From positions 1 to 64,000 of the forward strand of contig JAGBWD010000004.1 in assembly GCA_017629985.1 (NCBI GenBank): a DNA stretch of 64,000 nt, written 5' to 3'. The first letter of the stretch is position 1, and each line of letters begins with the position of its first letter. This document shows positions 35,939-43,621 of this stretch, piece after piece. The notes beneath the pieces were generated by a model, which saw nothing but the letters and a program-made list of their open reading frames with translations, had not been told where the DNA came from and did no database searches. The stretch is from Alistipes sp. (GTDB lineage Bacteria > Bacteroidota > Bacteroidia > Bacteroidales > Rikenellaceae). The translations under genes were made by a program, and so were the position numbers.

Positions 35939-36767
35939 AGACAAGCATCTTTTGAGGGTTAAAACCATGATTCACAGGACCAAAGCCCTTGCCTATAGAT
36001 ATATCGGAGCCAGCGCGTATAGCCTCTGTCACAAACCTTTTAGCATTGGCTATTGCCTCCTCCACAGAGAGGCTCCTAGACATGAACGCAGCAATAGCCG
36101 AGGATAACGTACACCCCGTGCCATGAACATTCCTAGTATCTATGCTCTCTGATGTAAACTCTAAAGATTCTATACCGCCTGACGACAGCGAAAAAAGAAT
36201 ATCACTCTTCACACTCCCTTGCTCGTGTCCCCCTTTAACAAGAACGCCCTTCACCCCAAAATCTAGAAGTGCGGATGCTGCACGCTCCTTATCACCCGAG
36301 GATGAGATATTAATGGCCGTAAGCGCCTCAATTTCTGGGATATTGGGCGTAACGAGGGTAGACATCGGCAAAAGGACTCTCTTCAAAGCCTCCTGGGCTG
36401 CGACAGAGAGTAGACGATGTCCACTACTTGAGATAATTACAGGGTCGAGGATTATGGTTGGTGAATAAGCCTTAAGAGCCTCTGCCACAGCGACAACAAT
36501 CTCTTCATTTGATAACATTCCCACCTTAACGACAGATGGAGAGAGGTCATCAAACACAGCAACAACCTGGTCATAGACCATCTGTGGGTCGAGCGCACAC
36601 TGTGAGTGTACGCCCACGGTATTTTGCGCTGTTATGGCTGTTATGGCTGTTGCGCCATATACTCCGAGGGCAGAAAATGTTTTTAAGTCGGCTTGTATTC
36701 CAGCTCCACCAGAAGAGTCGGAGCCAGCAATCGACAATACGATTGGATAAGATTTTGTTGTTTTCAT
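35919..36767 (-). CDS. thiD: Hydroxymethylpyrimidine/phosphomethylpyrimidine kinase
   Basis: Phosphorylates HMP and HMP-phosphate. It is the first gene of the thiamine operon. Ribokinase-fold motifs: SIAGSDSSGGAGIQADLKTF at the N-terminus, ITAQNTVGV, LDPVIISSSGHRLL, VKGGHE and the anion hole NVHGTGCTLSSAIAA. Its 282 residues are close to the family length of about 266. The gene is preceded by a TPP riboswitch and a hairpin that ends at the start codon. Confidence 0.95.
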   Translation of the reverse strand: MKTTKSYPIVLSIAGSDSSGGAGIQADLKTFSALGVYGATAITAITAQNTVGVHSQCALDPQMVYDQVVAVFDDLSPSVVKVGMLSNEEIVVAVAEALKAYSPTIILDPVIISSSGHRLLSVAAQEALKRVLLPMSTLVTPNIPEIEALTAINISSSGDKERAASALLDFGVKGVLVKGGHEQGSVKSDILFSLSSGGIESLEFTSESIDTRNVHGTGCTLSSAIAAFMSRSLSVEEAIANAKRFVTEAIRAGSDISIGKGFGPVNHGFNPQKMLVYESKKS

Positions 36768-36805
36768 ACCACTATTTTTACATTATACTATGCTCAAATA
36801 GTGGT
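36768..36805 (-). promoter_or_regulatory. Start-proximal hairpin of thiD (candidate riboswitch expression platform)
   Basis: The 10-bp perfect arms ACCACTATTT and AAATAGTGGT (36768-36777 and 36796-36805) end directly next to the thiD ATG at 36767. There is no T-tract. It probably controls translation by hiding the initiation region; this is an inference. Confidence 0.6.
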
Positions 36806-36827
36806 ACGACTATGTACCAAGAGTAGG

Positions 36828-36922
36828 ACTCCAAACTTCCAGCGTCAGCATTATCTGTACTGGTGCAATGTGTATAATCTCAGCCACGTCAGCCAAAGGC
36901 TAACGGACACCACCATTCGAGT
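36828..36922 (-). promoter_or_regulatory. TPP riboswitch (THI element)
   Basis: On the minus strand the thi-box signature GGCTGAGATTATACAC is followed by GCACCAGTACAGATAATGC and GACGCTGGAAG, matching the conserved CUGAGA and GAUAAUGC...GCGNNGGAA parts of the TPP aptamer. The closing P1 helix pairs ACTC/GAGT at the ends plus two A-U pairs. It lies just downstream of a TACCTTTG promoter and upstream of thiD. It should reduce expression of the whole operon when TPP is plentiful. Confidence 0.92.
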
Positions 36923-36929
36923 TCAGTCA

Positions 36930-36937
36930 CAAAGGTA
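36930..36937 (-). promoter_or_regulatory. -7 box of the thiamine operon
   Basis: Minus-strand TACCTTTG, 8 nt upstream of the riboswitch aptamer. No exact -33 TTTG at the normal distance. Confidence 0.65.
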
Positions 36938-37027
36938 ATAAAAAAATCTATCGATGAACGATAATCTTTGAAAAAATTAGATAAAATCTCACTATATAAG
37001 GTGCTTGCAAGCTTCATATACAAACAC

Positions 37028-37055
37028 AAAAAAACGGTCAAACATAAGTTTAACC
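37028..37055 (-). terminator. Distal terminator after the LRR lipoprotein gene
   Basis: The stem GGTTAAAC/GTTTGACC (one G-U pair) is followed by GTTTTTTT on the minus strand. Confidence 0.65.
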
Positions 37056-37065
37056 ATTTGAGTAG

Positions 37066-37145
37066 GACACCCTATCGAAATTGCTAACAGACTTGTAGCA
37101 TAGGAATATTAACGAAAACGGCAGCCACGCAATGTGACTGCCGAT
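37066..37145. repeat. Dispersed intergenic repeat, copy 1
   Basis: About 80 bp that recurs nearly unchanged at 41843-41924. It begins GACACCCTATCGAAATT, runs through TTGTAGCATAGGAATATTAA and ends in the hairpin 37119-37143 (CGGCAGCCAC/GTGACTGCCG). In both places it lies just past the stop of a minus-strand gene. Confidence 0.8.
37119..37143 (-). terminator. Hairpin 25 nt after the LRR lipoprotein stop
   Basis: The 10-bp stem CGGCAGCCAC/GTGACTGCCG (one G-U-type mismatch) is followed by TTTTCG on the minus strand. It forms part of the dispersed repeat. Confidence 0.65.
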
Positions 37146-37167
37146 CGATCTTTTATTGATTTGGATG

Positions 37168-39855
37168 TTATTCAACCACTACTCCATTATCAAAGTCGTA
37201 GCCGACAATAGAGTCTGCATAATCCGCCCAGCCATCTGCAGTCGTATATGCTTCTACTGACTCCATAGGCACATAAATCTTACGACCCGAGGCGTTGTCA
37301 TCGAAAGTGGACCAATAATAACCAATTCTATTTGCTACTGGCGGCATTATTGCCTTGCAATATACATTTTCAAGGCTTGAGCAATAAGAGAATACACCAT
37401 ATCCAATTGAAGTAACACTCTCAGGGATAGTCATGCTTGTTAGGCTTGAGCAACCAGCGAATGCATAATTTTCAATTGAAACAACACCCTCGGAAATAGT
37501 AATGCTTGTAAGGTTTGAGCAACCAGAGAATGCATTAGCTCCAATTGACATAACACCCTCTAGGATAGTTATATTTGTAAGACTTGAGCAGTCAGAGAAT
37601 GCCCATTGTCCAATTGAAATAACACCCTCGGGGATAGTCATGCTTGTTAGGCTTGAGCAACCAGAGAATGCACGACCTCCAATTGACATAACACCCTCTG
37701 GGATAGTTATGCTTGTAAGGCTTGAGCAACCTTCGAATGCACGCTCTCCAATTGACATAACACCCTCGGGGATAGTTATGCTTGTAAGACTTGAGCAGTC
37801 AGAGAATACACCACTTCCAATTGCAGTAACACTCTCAGGGATAGTCATGCTTGTAAGGCTTGAGCAATCAGAGAATGTATAATTTTCAATTGAAACAACA
37901 CCCTCGGGAATAGTTATGCTTGTAAGGCTTGAGCAACCAGCGAATGCACGATATCCAATTGAAGTAACACCCTCGGGGATAGTTATATTTGTAAGACTTG
38001 AGCAACCAGCGAATGCATTACCTCCAATTGACACAACACCCTCGGGGATAGTTATGCTTGTTAGGCTTGAGCAACCAGAGAATGCAAAATTTTCAATTGA
38101 AACAACACCCTCGGGAATAGTTATGCTTGTTAGGCTTGAGCAATCAGAGAATGCATCATATCCAATTGAAGTAACACTCTCAGGGATAGTAATGCTTGTT
38201 AGACTTGAGCAACCATAGAATGTACCATCTCCAATTGAAGTAACACCCTCGGGAATAGTTATGCTTGTAAGACTTGAGCAACCAGAGAATGCGCCATAAT
38301 AAACTGTTCCCAATCTACCTATTGTCGTAAGATTAACAAAATACTGCAGCTCATCAAATGTTTTTACTTCTATAGCATAATCTCCAAAGAAGCTTTCGCC
38401 AATACTTGTCACCCTTGATGCCTCCGAATAGGATAGCTCGCCATCGCCATTGGTATCGAACATCTCAACACAAACCTTCTTAACATACTCATCGGCAAAC
38501 TGAATAGGGTCACTTGATAGTTGAATCTTCTGCACAATCTCGAAGCTCTGCAACACCTCGCCACAGTTGTTGACAAGCTCCACTACAGCAGTACGTTCTG
38601 GGCTACCCTCTGGATTCTCAGCGACACTGAACGTCAAGGTATCTTCACGCACAGTTGCACGTGTATCGGCAACGCTCAACCACGACTGAGCACCAGCAGG
38701 AATACGCACCTCATAGTCAACATTTGTCTTAAGGCGCACCTCTAAAGTATAAGCCCACCAGTCCACTTCATATCTATCAGCAATATCGGTCAAAATACCC
38801 TCCTCGAAGCGAATAGACTTCATAGTTGAAGCACCTGCGCCCGAGGTTGCAAGAACGACAACCTTACCATTGCCACCATCCTTAGGAGCTGTAACACGAA
38901 TGCGACCCGAAGTGGCATCAGTAGCTATAACATCAGCAGCCCAACCTCTATCACCGAAGCTCTCAACCTCTGAATCCTCGTCGCCACATACGATGGTGTA
39001 GCCAAACTCGATAGATGCGCCAGCCATACAAGCCTTGCCACTCTCGATATCGAACACAATGTCGAGAGCCTTAATCTTATCAAGTGCGTCCTCCAAATCC
39101 TCAATTCGCTCCTCAAGGGCAGATATGCGGGCATTAATAGCAGCAACCTCCGAGTCGATACGACCATTTACCGTAGCAATAGCCTCGGCAATCTTACCAT
39201 CGATAACGCCATTATTGGTGTTTATAGCCTCCTCAATAGCCTTGGTATAAGCATCGGTAAGTTCAGCTTTCATATTATCCACCTTCGTAGATAGTTCCTC
39301 GATATCCTCCTGCAGTGACTCGTTGTTCTCATCTACAGATTTCTGCAATGCCTCCAACATCGCATCAACTTCAGCAATGGTATAGTAGCCCGCAAGTTGC
39401 TCGTTTACCCAGTTCTTGAGTACTTCGTCTGGACCATCAATAACCCCCTTAAGTTGAGCCACATCTTCGGCAAGAGCGTTATACTGTTCCAATGTCGCAA
39501 AGGTTGCAGATGCCCACTCATTAGCATTATTAAGTTCATTATCTACATAAGACTGCAACGTTGTAATACGCTCCTCGAGAATAACTTTTGCCTCCTGAAG
39601 CTCTGCAATATCCTCCGCATTAGCATCAGCATCTGCCTGCGCATCCTTAATACGCTGGTCAAGATCAGCCTTGGCTGCCTCAAGGGATGCGATGGAATTG
39701 TTTATCGCCTCAATCTGTTCATTGATAGTAGCGATTTTTGTATTTTGGTTCTTCTCAAGATTCTTGATACGATCGATAATTGCAGAATCGTCGTAGCCAC
39801 AACCTACAAAAAGGAGTGTTAACAATGCAAGAAATAGGTGTAACGTTTGTTTCAT
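37168..39855 (-). CDS. BspA-like leucine-rich repeat surface lipoprotein
   Basis: An 895-residue lipoprotein; start 39855 gives MKQTLHLFLALLTLLFVGC. Residues about 25-280 form long heptad-rich coiled coils (KNLEKNQNTKIATINEQIEA, ISALEERIEDLEDALDKI). A BACON-like domain follows (AGAQSWLSVADT, then SPERTAVVELVNNCGEVLQ), then an EF-hand or dockerin-like calcium loop (DTNGDGELSYSE). Fourteen 23-residue repeats follow, with consensus VxSIGxxAFxGCSSLTSITIPEG, as in BspA. BspA proteins bind host matrix. The array suggests binding or adhesion, but the ligand is unknown. Confidence 0.85.
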   Translation of the reverse strand: MKQTLHLFLALLTLLFVGCGYDDSAIIDRIKNLEKNQNTKIATINEQIEAINNSIASLEAAKADLDQRIKDAQADADANAEDIAELQEAKVILEERITTLQSYVDNELNNANEWASATFATLEQYNALAEDVAQLKGVIDGPDEVLKNWVNEQLAGYYTIAEVDAMLEALQKSVDENNESLQEDIEELSTKVDNMKAELTDAYTKAIEEAINTNNGVIDGKIAEAIATVNGRIDSEVAAINARISALEERIEDLEDALDKIKALDIVFDIESGKACMAGASIEFGYTIVCGDEDSEVESFGDRGWAADVIATDATSGRIRVTAPKDGGNGKVVVLATSGAGASTMKSIRFEEGILTDIADRYEVDWWAYTLEVRLKTNVDYEVRIPAGAQSWLSVADTRATVREDTLTFSVAENPEGSPERTAVVELVNNCGEVLQSFEIVQKIQLSSDPIQFADEYVKKVCVEMFDTNGDGELSYSEASRVTSIGESFFGDYAIEVKTFDELQYFVNLTTIGRLGTVYYGAFSGCSSLTSITIPEGVTSIGDGTFYGCSSLTSITIPESVTSIGYDAFSDCSSLTSITIPEGVVSIENFAFSGCSSLTSITIPEGVVSIGGNAFAGCSSLTNITIPEGVTSIGYRAFAGCSSLTSITIPEGVVSIENYTFSDCSSLTSMTIPESVTAIGSGVFSDCSSLTSITIPEGVMSIGERAFEGCSSLTSITIPEGVMSIGGRAFSGCSSLTSMTIPEGVISIGQWAFSDCSSLTNITILEGVMSIGANAFSGCSNLTSITISEGVVSIENYAFAGCSSLTSMTIPESVTSIGYGVFSYCSSLENVYCKAIMPPVANRIGYYWSTFDDNASGRKIYVPMESVEAYTTADGWADYADSIVGYDFDNGVVVE
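37360..38330 (-). repeat. 69-bp tandem repeats encoding the LRR array
   Basis: Fourteen in-frame units of 69 bp, with very similar sequence over the CSSLTSITIPEG part and variable bases at the SIGxxAF positions. Reading frame is kept throughout. Unit number could change by recombination or slippage. Confidence 0.85.
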
Positions 39856-40039
39856 ATATATAAATTTTATTGTTTGCAGGATTAGATATAACAAAAGTAG
39901 TTAAATTTTAGTAATCAAACAAGTATCTGTTAAAATAGAATAAAGAATCACGCAGCTATCGAACCACAAACTACAATTCGTTCTTTGAAATGCTACACTG
40001 TGTATTAGATAGTTACAAGAATAGACAGAAAAAGAAGAG

Positions 40040-40062
40040 GACACCCTATCGAAATTTCTAAC
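40040..40062. repeat. Partial copy of the dispersed intergenic repeat
   Basis: GACACCCTATCGAAATTTCT matches the first 20-odd bases of the repeat at 37066 and 41843. The rest of the unit is not conserved here. Confidence 0.65.
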
Positions 40063-40125
40063 CGATTTATAGATAACTTTGAGCGTGTTATTAGATTTAT
40101 GACGCTGGGTATCAAGATACGAAAA

Positions 40126-40172
40126 AGGCAATCGGCAGCGCTAACCACCGATTGCCAATAATGAATTAGAGT
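40126..40172. repeat. 45-bp intergenic repeat with hairpin, copy 1
   Basis: Nearly identical to 41607-41653. It holds the 9-bp stem GGCAATCGG/CCGATTGCC (40127-40135/40148-40156) followed on the minus strand by TTTTTC, so it works as the terminator of the anti-sigma gene. Confidence 0.8.
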
Positions 40173-40192
40173 TTATAAGCGGAGAGTTCTCA

Positions 40193-40201
40193 GGGGGGGG
40201 G
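40193..40201. repeat. Nine-G homopolymer
   Basis: A run of nine G on the plus strand (nine C on the minus), 26 nt past the anti-sigma stop. Such tracts slip easily. Here it lies in a 3' untranslated region, so any effect on expression is uncertain. Confidence 0.7.
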
Positions 40202-40227
40202 TATTGTTATAAAAGGATATGTAGCAC

Positions 40228-40980
40228 TTACTCAGTGGGTAGCACATCGAAATCAATTTGATCTACGGTGAGTACCGTAACTTGCTGTCCATTGTATAGT
40301 CCTGAGCACTCGACACCGAGCAGGCGCCCCTCGCTTTTTGAGAAACGAGCAATAATCCCGACCTTGTCGCCCCTAGTGCTGACTATGATCATATCGCCTT
40401 CCTCTCGGAATTTTAGCAGTATACCCGTTAACAAAGCGTACTCATTCAATTTATCAATCGTAGAGAATGGAGTGAGGTCGATTCCTCCGTGGGGACGTTC
40501 GAGTACTAATTGTCCATTCTGGTAGCGTTGATAGCTTTCGCCGTCATAGAGTTCCATAGAACTAGACTGGTCCTGCCATTTGATAGCCATTTTAATCTTT
40601 GAGCCCTCTTTGCGAATCTCAACGGTACCCTGCATCGGAGTGCCATCGAAATCAATATCATAGAGTTCTTCCTGCGAACTCTTGTTTGCGGTAACATTTG
40701 CGGTAAATCGAACTAGGCAGTTGTCAGATTCGAGAAGTTGAGTCATTGCTCGTTCGACCACCTCTTGGGCGGTGCTAGTCTGCACGCCTTTGATACCAAC
40801 GAAGAGGGCGATAGCAACTACTGCGGCAATACCTCCAACGCGTGCAAATTGCCAAATAAAGCGGCGGCGCGGTGCGGGTGCAGTGACTTTAAATTCGAGG
40901 TTGGTTGAGGGGGCGAATCGGGGCGAGAGAATATCGACTACGCGATTGTCCGAATAGTTATCTAAATTGTTGGTCTTCAT
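40228..40980 (-). CDS. Anti-sigma factor with LolA-like periplasmic domain
   Basis: A 250-residue protein with a cytoplasmic N-terminus (about 1-42), one transmembrane helix (about 45-64, GGIAAVVAIALFVGIKG) and a periplasmic domain. The outer part (MTQLLESDNCLVRFTANVTA, QGTVEIRKEGSKIKMAIKW, YDGESYQRYQ) resembles the LolA/LolB-type fold that binds lipid. It starts 22 nt after the ECF sigma gene stop. The pairing suggests that it holds the sigma factor and releases it upon an envelope or lipid signal. That signal is inferred from the fold only. Confidence 0.75.
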   Translation of the reverse strand: MKTNNLDNYSDNRVVDILSPRFAPSTNLEFKVTAPAPRRRFIWQFARVGGIAAVVAIALFVGIKGVQTSTAQEVVERAMTQLLESDNCLVRFTANVTANKSSQEELYDIDFDGTPMQGTVEIRKEGSKIKMAIKWQDQSSSMELYDGESYQRYQNGQLVLERPHGGIDLTPFSTIDKLNEYALLTGILLKFREEGDMIIVSTRGDKVGIIARFSKSEGRLLGVECSGLYNGQQVTVLTVDQIDFDVLPTE

Positions 40981-41002
40981 AGTGATTACTTGTTTTTAAT
41001 TA

Positions 41003-41515
41003 TTAGATTAACCCGCGCTCCGCGAGAGCTTCGCGCAGTTTGTCGATACCGTAGCGAAACCGCGACTTTGCCGTTGTGAGCGGGATGTCGCAGATGGAGG
41101 CGATTTCCGAAAATTGACGTCCGCCATAGATTCGCAAGCGGATCACTTCACTCTGCTCGTCGGGTAGCAAAGCCATTAGTCGTTCAATCAATCGAAACTC
41201 CTGCTCGAAATCTTTGGGCGCAAGGTCTTCGCTCGATAGTGTGTCAAGTGTGTCGGTCGATGTAAAATTTCGGCGCGAACGCAAACGTGAAATGCAACTA
41301 TTTGATAGCGAGCGATAAACATATCCTTGCAAATCGTTAATCTCGGCAAGTCGTGAGTGGTGTTTCGACAGACTTAAATAGAGGTCTTGGAGCGTATCCT
41401 CGGCCTCGGCTGCCGACCCCAACCGATAGCAGGCGTAGCGAAACAGATTGTCGCGCTCGGACTGCATTAGTTGAGCGAGGCGGGTGAGTTGTTTGTTTTC
41501 GTTTGTTAGTTTCAT
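41003..41515 (-). CDS. ECF-type RNA polymerase sigma factor
   Basis: A 170-residue sigma-70 family ECF factor. Region 2 includes DNLFRYACYRLGSAAEAEDTLQDLYL, a -10-recognition segment, and region 4 includes LPDEQSEVIRLRIYGGRQFSEIAS with the helix-turn-helix DIPLTTAKSRFRYGIDKLRE. It is followed after 22 nt by its presumed anti-sigma gene. A TATATTTG box at 41547-41554 and a palindrome lie upstream. Its regulon is unknown. Confidence 0.9.
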   Translation of the reverse strand: MKLTNENKQLTRLAQLMQSERDNLFRYACYRLGSAAEAEDTLQDLYLSLSKHHSRLAEINDLQGYVYRSLSNSCISRLRSRRNFTSTDTLDTLSSEDLAPKDFEQEFRLIERLMALLPDEQSEVIRLRIYGGRQFSEIASICDIPLTTAKSRFRYGIDKLREALAERGLI

Positions 41516-41531
41516 AAATTGTTATCGTTTA

Positions 41532-41554
41532 TTGGAAACGCGCTTCCAAATATA
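41532..41554 (-). promoter_or_regulatory. Sigma-factor promoter with overlapping palindrome
   Basis: Minus-strand TATATTTG (41547-41554). It overlaps the inverted repeat TTGGAA-ACGCGC-TTCCAA (41532-41549), which spans the predicted transcript start. The palindrome may be an operator. No -33 TTTG. Confidence 0.5.
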
Positions 41555-41606
41555 TAACGCTCAATGTTTGAAAAAGACTTAACACACTTGTAAAAACATT
41601 AAAAAT

Positions 41607-41653
41607 AGGCAATCAGCAGCGCTAACCACCGATTGCCAATAATGATTTAGAAT
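41607..41653. repeat. 45-bp intergenic repeat with hairpin, copy 2
   Basis: Nearly identical to 40126-40172, with stem 41608-41616/41629-41637 (one mismatch). No gene now ends just upstream of it on the minus strand, so it looks like an orphan terminator left after a rearrangement. Confidence 0.75.
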
Positions 41654-41701
41654 AAGTTTCGCGAATTTCATAAGCTAAAATTCTGAAACATCCGCTTTAT
41701 T

Positions 41702-41723
41702 AAAGAGCCTTTTAAGGCTCTTT
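41702..41723. repeat. 22-nt perfect palindrome
   Basis: The arms AAAGAGCCTT and AAGGCTCTTT are separated by TT. It lies in the gene-free stretch 41516-42008 and could be a hairpin terminator or a protein site. Confidence 0.5.
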
Positions 41724-41799
41724 GGCCAAGTTCCTCCTTATCAAAAAAAGGATTTGTAGAGGGATTGTAGATATGAGCCGTTCGAGGCCAACCCCTGCA

Positions 41800-41835
41800 A
41801 ACGAAAACAGGAGAAACCGCAATGTTTCTCCTGTT
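41800..41835 (-). terminator. Strong terminator in the gap before the sigma gene
   Basis: A 12-bp perfect stem, 41806-41817/41824-41835, is followed on the minus strand by TTCGTTT. The next minus-strand stop upstream is that of the GLPGLI gene at 42009. Confidence 0.7.
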
Positions 41836-41842
41836 GTAGTAA

Positions 41843-41924
41843 GACACCATATCGAAATTTCTAACATATTTGTAGCATAGGAATATTAACGAAAACGGCA
41901 GTCACTCGTAAGGTGACTGCCGAT
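41843..41924. repeat. Dispersed intergenic repeat, copy 2
   Basis: Nearly identical to 37066-37145, including TTGTAGCATAGGAATATTAA. It ends in the hairpin 41896-41905/41913-41922 with a TTTTC tail on the minus strand, which would terminate the GLPGLI transcript. Confidence 0.8.
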
Positions 41925-42008
41925 GTTGTTTACTGATTCTCGGTCTAAACTTTTTTTGTATTGATAGCGTACCAACGGTTATTATTATGTTCATGTATGT
42001 CAGTACGA

Positions 42009-42881
42009 TTATCTATATAATGGATAGTATTCAATCTCCCATTCATTTTTAAGTTCTTGCATATCTGAAGAGTTGTAGAAACGAACTTGTCCTCCCTGCC
42101 CGAATTGAGAGTATGGGTTAAGATGAGCATTCCTCTCAAACTTTAACCACTGTTTCTTTGTTATCTGTTCCGTATTCCAATCGTATAGGCGTATCTCTTC
42201 ACACTGTTGTGAGATGCCCTCCATCTCAAAGCGAAAGTCTCCCTCACTATCTTCTGCCATAAGTATTAACCCTGGGAGTCCTCTAAGTAGCCAAGGTCCT
42301 GAAGATAAGGGTATCTCAGGCGAAAACCATACGCGCCACACTCTGCCACCATATGATGTCTCTGCACTTGAACATAGGTAGCCGCATATCTCCTGTGTAT
42401 GGTTAGTTAGCTGCCACTCTATCTTCTCTATGTTCTCACGATATTCATACACAATGTCATCCGAAAATGGAATATTATGGCGAATACGGAACTCATTGCT
42501 TATCAAATATATCTCAGAGGGTATTACAATTGTTGGTACTCCCGCTGCATAGAACTCATTCATCTCCTCTTGGATCCAATTATCCTTGTGGCGAGCCATG
42601 TTTTCATACCGCTGTGCCACACTATAAAAGAGTGAGGTCTGTTCTCCACATAGCAATTTATATCTCACATCAAGTTGCGAATTAGAGCTATTGCGATACG
42701 ACACTTTATAATCAACGACTATCTGTGCTGCATCTAATACCTGATAGTCGGCATTCATATCGCAAGTACCTATTAGAAGCCTATCTGTTCGGCTATAAGC
42801 AAATATCTGCTTGGGTATCTCTTGAGCTATCGTGGCAACGACCACACATAACGCAATAACGGTGGCAAATAAGTTTCTCAT
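42009..42881 (-). CDS. GLPGLI family protein
   Basis: A 290-residue exported protein with signal peptide MRNLFATVIALCVVVATIAQ. The family signature is present as GPWLLRGLPGLILMAED in the second half. Such proteins are found next to TonB-type outer-membrane receptors in Bacteroidetes, and here it is third in a leftward operon behind one. Function is unknown, perhaps in peptide or metal handling at the surface. The C-terminal end (EWEIEYYPLYR) is rich in aromatic residues. Confidence 0.85.
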   Translation of the reverse strand: MRNLFATVIALCVVVATIAQEIPKQIFAYSRTDRLLIGTCDMNADYQVLDAAQIVVDYKVSYRNSSNSQLDVRYKLLCGEQTSLFYSVAQRYENMARHKDNWIQEEMNEFYAAGVPTIVIPSEIYLISNEFRIRHNIPFSDDIVYEYRENIEKIEWQLTNHTQEICGYLCSSAETSYGGRVWRVWFSPEIPLSSGPWLLRGLPGLILMAEDSEGDFRFEMEGISQQCEEIRLYDWNTEQITKKQWLKFERNAHLNPYSQFGQGGQVRFYNSSDMQELKNEWEIEYYPLYR

Positions 42882-42890
42882 ATTTGAAAT

Positions 42891-43619
42891 CTATCGGTAT
42901 TGTTGTAGTATCTGCTCAAATCTATTTCTATCGCGCTTAGAGCGTTCTGTATATTTATCTCCTCTGACGATAAAACTCTTGGCGTGCGGCAGTCTTTCCG
43001 CAAAGGTTGCACGTAGCGAGTCCAACTCCTTGAGTGTTGCTCCTGCTACTGACCTTATAGCTATTGCTTTGTGGACAAGATAGACACTTTGCGATAGTTT
43101 TGGATCATTAAGTATGTCGTATGGGAACTCGTTATAATAGTAAGTTTCTAATAACTTTATACTATCTTCTATCTCTTTGTATCTACGACTGCCATAGCGT
43201 TCGTTATTGAGTCTTTCTCGCAAGTCATTATATTTCCCCCTAATAGCTTGAACACGAGCATACTCTTCTCGAAACTTTCTCTTATCCTCAACAATGGTCA
43301 TGTTGCTTTCGGTATAGTTAAGCACAATAGAGTCACCAGGGCCTATGGTCAGGCCGTGCATAGTCTTCTGCTTATCTGTTACTAACAACATTGTCACATC
43401 AGTGTCATCATCCATTGAGAAATTCAACTCGGCACGACCATACTCTATGCGACAACTATCCTTGAACACAAATTCACAGCCTCCATCGTACTCATAGCCT
43501 TGAACATAGGCCATACCCATTTCATCGCCACAGATGATGCGGATATGGGTATGTTGTGCATTGGTGGTTATACAGGACAAAATGGTTAGTATCACCAATA
43601 AAAATTTTACTCTCTTCAT
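42891..43619 (-). CDS. Exported protein resembling DUF4369, function unknown
   Basis: A 242-residue protein with signal peptide MKRVKFLLVILTILSCITTNAQ. The N-terminal half forms beta strands ending in TIGPGDSIVLNYTES, resembling the DUF4369 domain that precedes thioredoxin domains in Bacteroidetes. The C-terminal half is charged and helical (REEYARVQAIRGKYNDLRER), and no CXXC thioredoxin motif is present. It lies 2 nt after the TonB-type receptor and 9 nt before the GLPGLI gene, clearly co-transcribed. Confidence 0.65.
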   Translation of the reverse strand: MKRVKFLLVILTILSCITTNAQHTHIRIICGDEMGMAYVQGYEYDGGCEFVFKDSCRIEYGRAELNFSMDDDTDVTMLLVTDKQKTMHGLTIGPGDSIVLNYTESNMTIVEDKRKFREEYARVQAIRGKYNDLRERLNNERYGSRRYKEIEDSIKLLETYYYNEFPYDILNDPKLSQSVYLVHKAIAIRSVAGATLKELDSLRATFAERLPHAKSFIVRGDKYTERSKRDRNRFEQILQQYR

Positions 43620-43621
43620 AA

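Noticed and set aside
36828..36922. Cobalamin riboswitch
   Set aside because: The conserved CUGAGA and GAUAAUGC parts and the thiamine genes behind it fit the TPP class.
37502..38218. Plus-strand frames rich in LVRLEQPENA repeats
   Set aside because: They are the antisense reading of the leucine-rich-repeat array.
37360..38330. CRISPR array
   Set aside because: The repeat unit is 69 bp with no spacers, is in frame, and encodes leucine-rich repeats. No cas genes are near.
41668..41850. Minus-strand frame of 60 codons
   Set aside because: It runs through palindromes and a terminator hairpin and has no promoter of its own.
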